From Lutibacter sp. (GTDB lineage Bacteria; Bacteroidota; Bacteroidia; Flavobacteriales; Flavobacteriaceae): a DNA stretch of 7,656 nucleotides. The DNA is taken from contig SDWL01000094.1 of NCBI GenBank assembly GCA_004195315.1, positions 1-7,656 of the forward strand. Direction: 5' to 3'. The notes below the pieces were generated by a model. That model did no database searches. It was not told the origin of the DNA and worked only from the letters and a program-made list of their open reading frames with translations. Below are positions 7,484 through 7,656 of the stretch, piece by piece. Positions within the stretch are counted from its first letter, which is position 1; the number at the start of each line of letters is the position of its first letter. Position numbers and translations under genes: made by a program.

Positions 7484-7532
7484 TTACAGTCTACACAGGA
7501 CTCACAAAAATATTTTAAATCATTGACTGTAA
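7484..7532. repeat. 8-bp inverted repeat in the 3' flank
   Basis: TTACAGTC (7484-7491) and GACTGTAA (7525-7532) are exact reverse complements 33 bases apart, just past the stop of the small gene. A second tiny hairpin, AAGTAT (7531-7536) with ATACTT (7540-7545), adjoins the right arm. Neither is followed by a proper T-tract. They could be a 3' mRNA structure or a binding site, or chance in AT-rich DNA. Confidence 0.35.
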
Positions 7533-7619
7533 GTATTTTATACTTTTAAAAACCTCAATTGACACGTAATTTGTACTGATAATTAAAATTTGGCACTAGC
7601 CCATAAAGTGTGTAAGTTT

Positions 7620-7656
7620 AAAAAAACTCAGGATTATTTTAATCCTGAGTTTTTTT
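7620..7656. terminator. Strong bidirectional intrinsic terminator
   Basis: A 10-bp perfect stem, CTCAGGATTA (7627-7636) with TAATCCTGAG (7640-7649), closes a three-base TTT loop. It is flanked by A7 (7620-7626) on the left and T7 (7650-7656, reaching the window edge) on the right. The symmetry lets it stop transcripts from either direction. It is the likely end of the plus-strand two-gene unit and may also serve a convergent gene beyond the window. The 130 or so bases between the small gene and this hairpin show no gene. Confidence 0.92.

Noticed and set aside
7559..7583. TTGACA (7559-7564) with GATAAT (7578-7583) as a plus-strand promoter
   Set aside because: The spacer is only 13 bases and the terminator follows closely with no gene start in between.
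7590..7620. Possible insertion-sequence end or attachment site just before the terminator
   Set aside because: The stretch looked vaguely familiar, but there is no matching inverted end, target-site duplication, transposase or integrase in the window to support it.

Overview
The window is AT-rich DNA whose proteins look like those of Bacteroidota, probably Flavobacteriaceae. None of the gene starts has a strong Shine-Dalgarno sequence, leaders are A-rich, and candidate promoters fit the Bacteroidota pattern (TTG, about 20 bases, TAnnTTTG). I see no transposase, integrase, tRNA, rRNA or CRISPR array. The taxon is inferred from style and motifs, not from a marker gene.

Positions 1-6009, all on the minus strand, hold a type I restriction-modification locus read from right to left: hsdR (restriction and translocation subunit), a gene for a DUF4143-type AAA+ ATPase, hsdM (adenine methyltransferase subunit), and the first 23 codons of what is probably hsdS, which runs off the left edge. 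The catalytic motifs of HsdR and HsdM are all present, so the system looks functional. hsdM and the left-edge gene overlap by four bases (ATGA), so they are probably translationally coupled. The ATPase gene sits inside the locus: 97 bases after hsdR with a perfect inverted repeat and its own candidate promoter, and only 14 bases before hsdM. The ATPase promoter may therefore also feed hsdM and hsdS separately from hsdR.

Positions 6010-6143 are a divergent intergenic region with a candidate hsdR promoter and nested inverted repeats built on ATTGAA/TTCAAT.

Positions 6144-7470, plus strand, hold two genes of unknown function that are probably cotranscribed. The first encodes a 329-residue protein with a helix-turn-helix-like N-terminus, and the second a 99-residue basic protein that starts with a coiled coil. 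The rest, 7471-7656, is non-coding and ends in a strong, symmetric intrinsic terminator.

The classic part of the window is the R-M-S system. The less ordinary parts are the ATPase placed between R and M, and the divergent two-gene unit, which could be a regulator, an accessory of the restriction locus, or a neighbouring defence module. The sequence alone does not decide between these.
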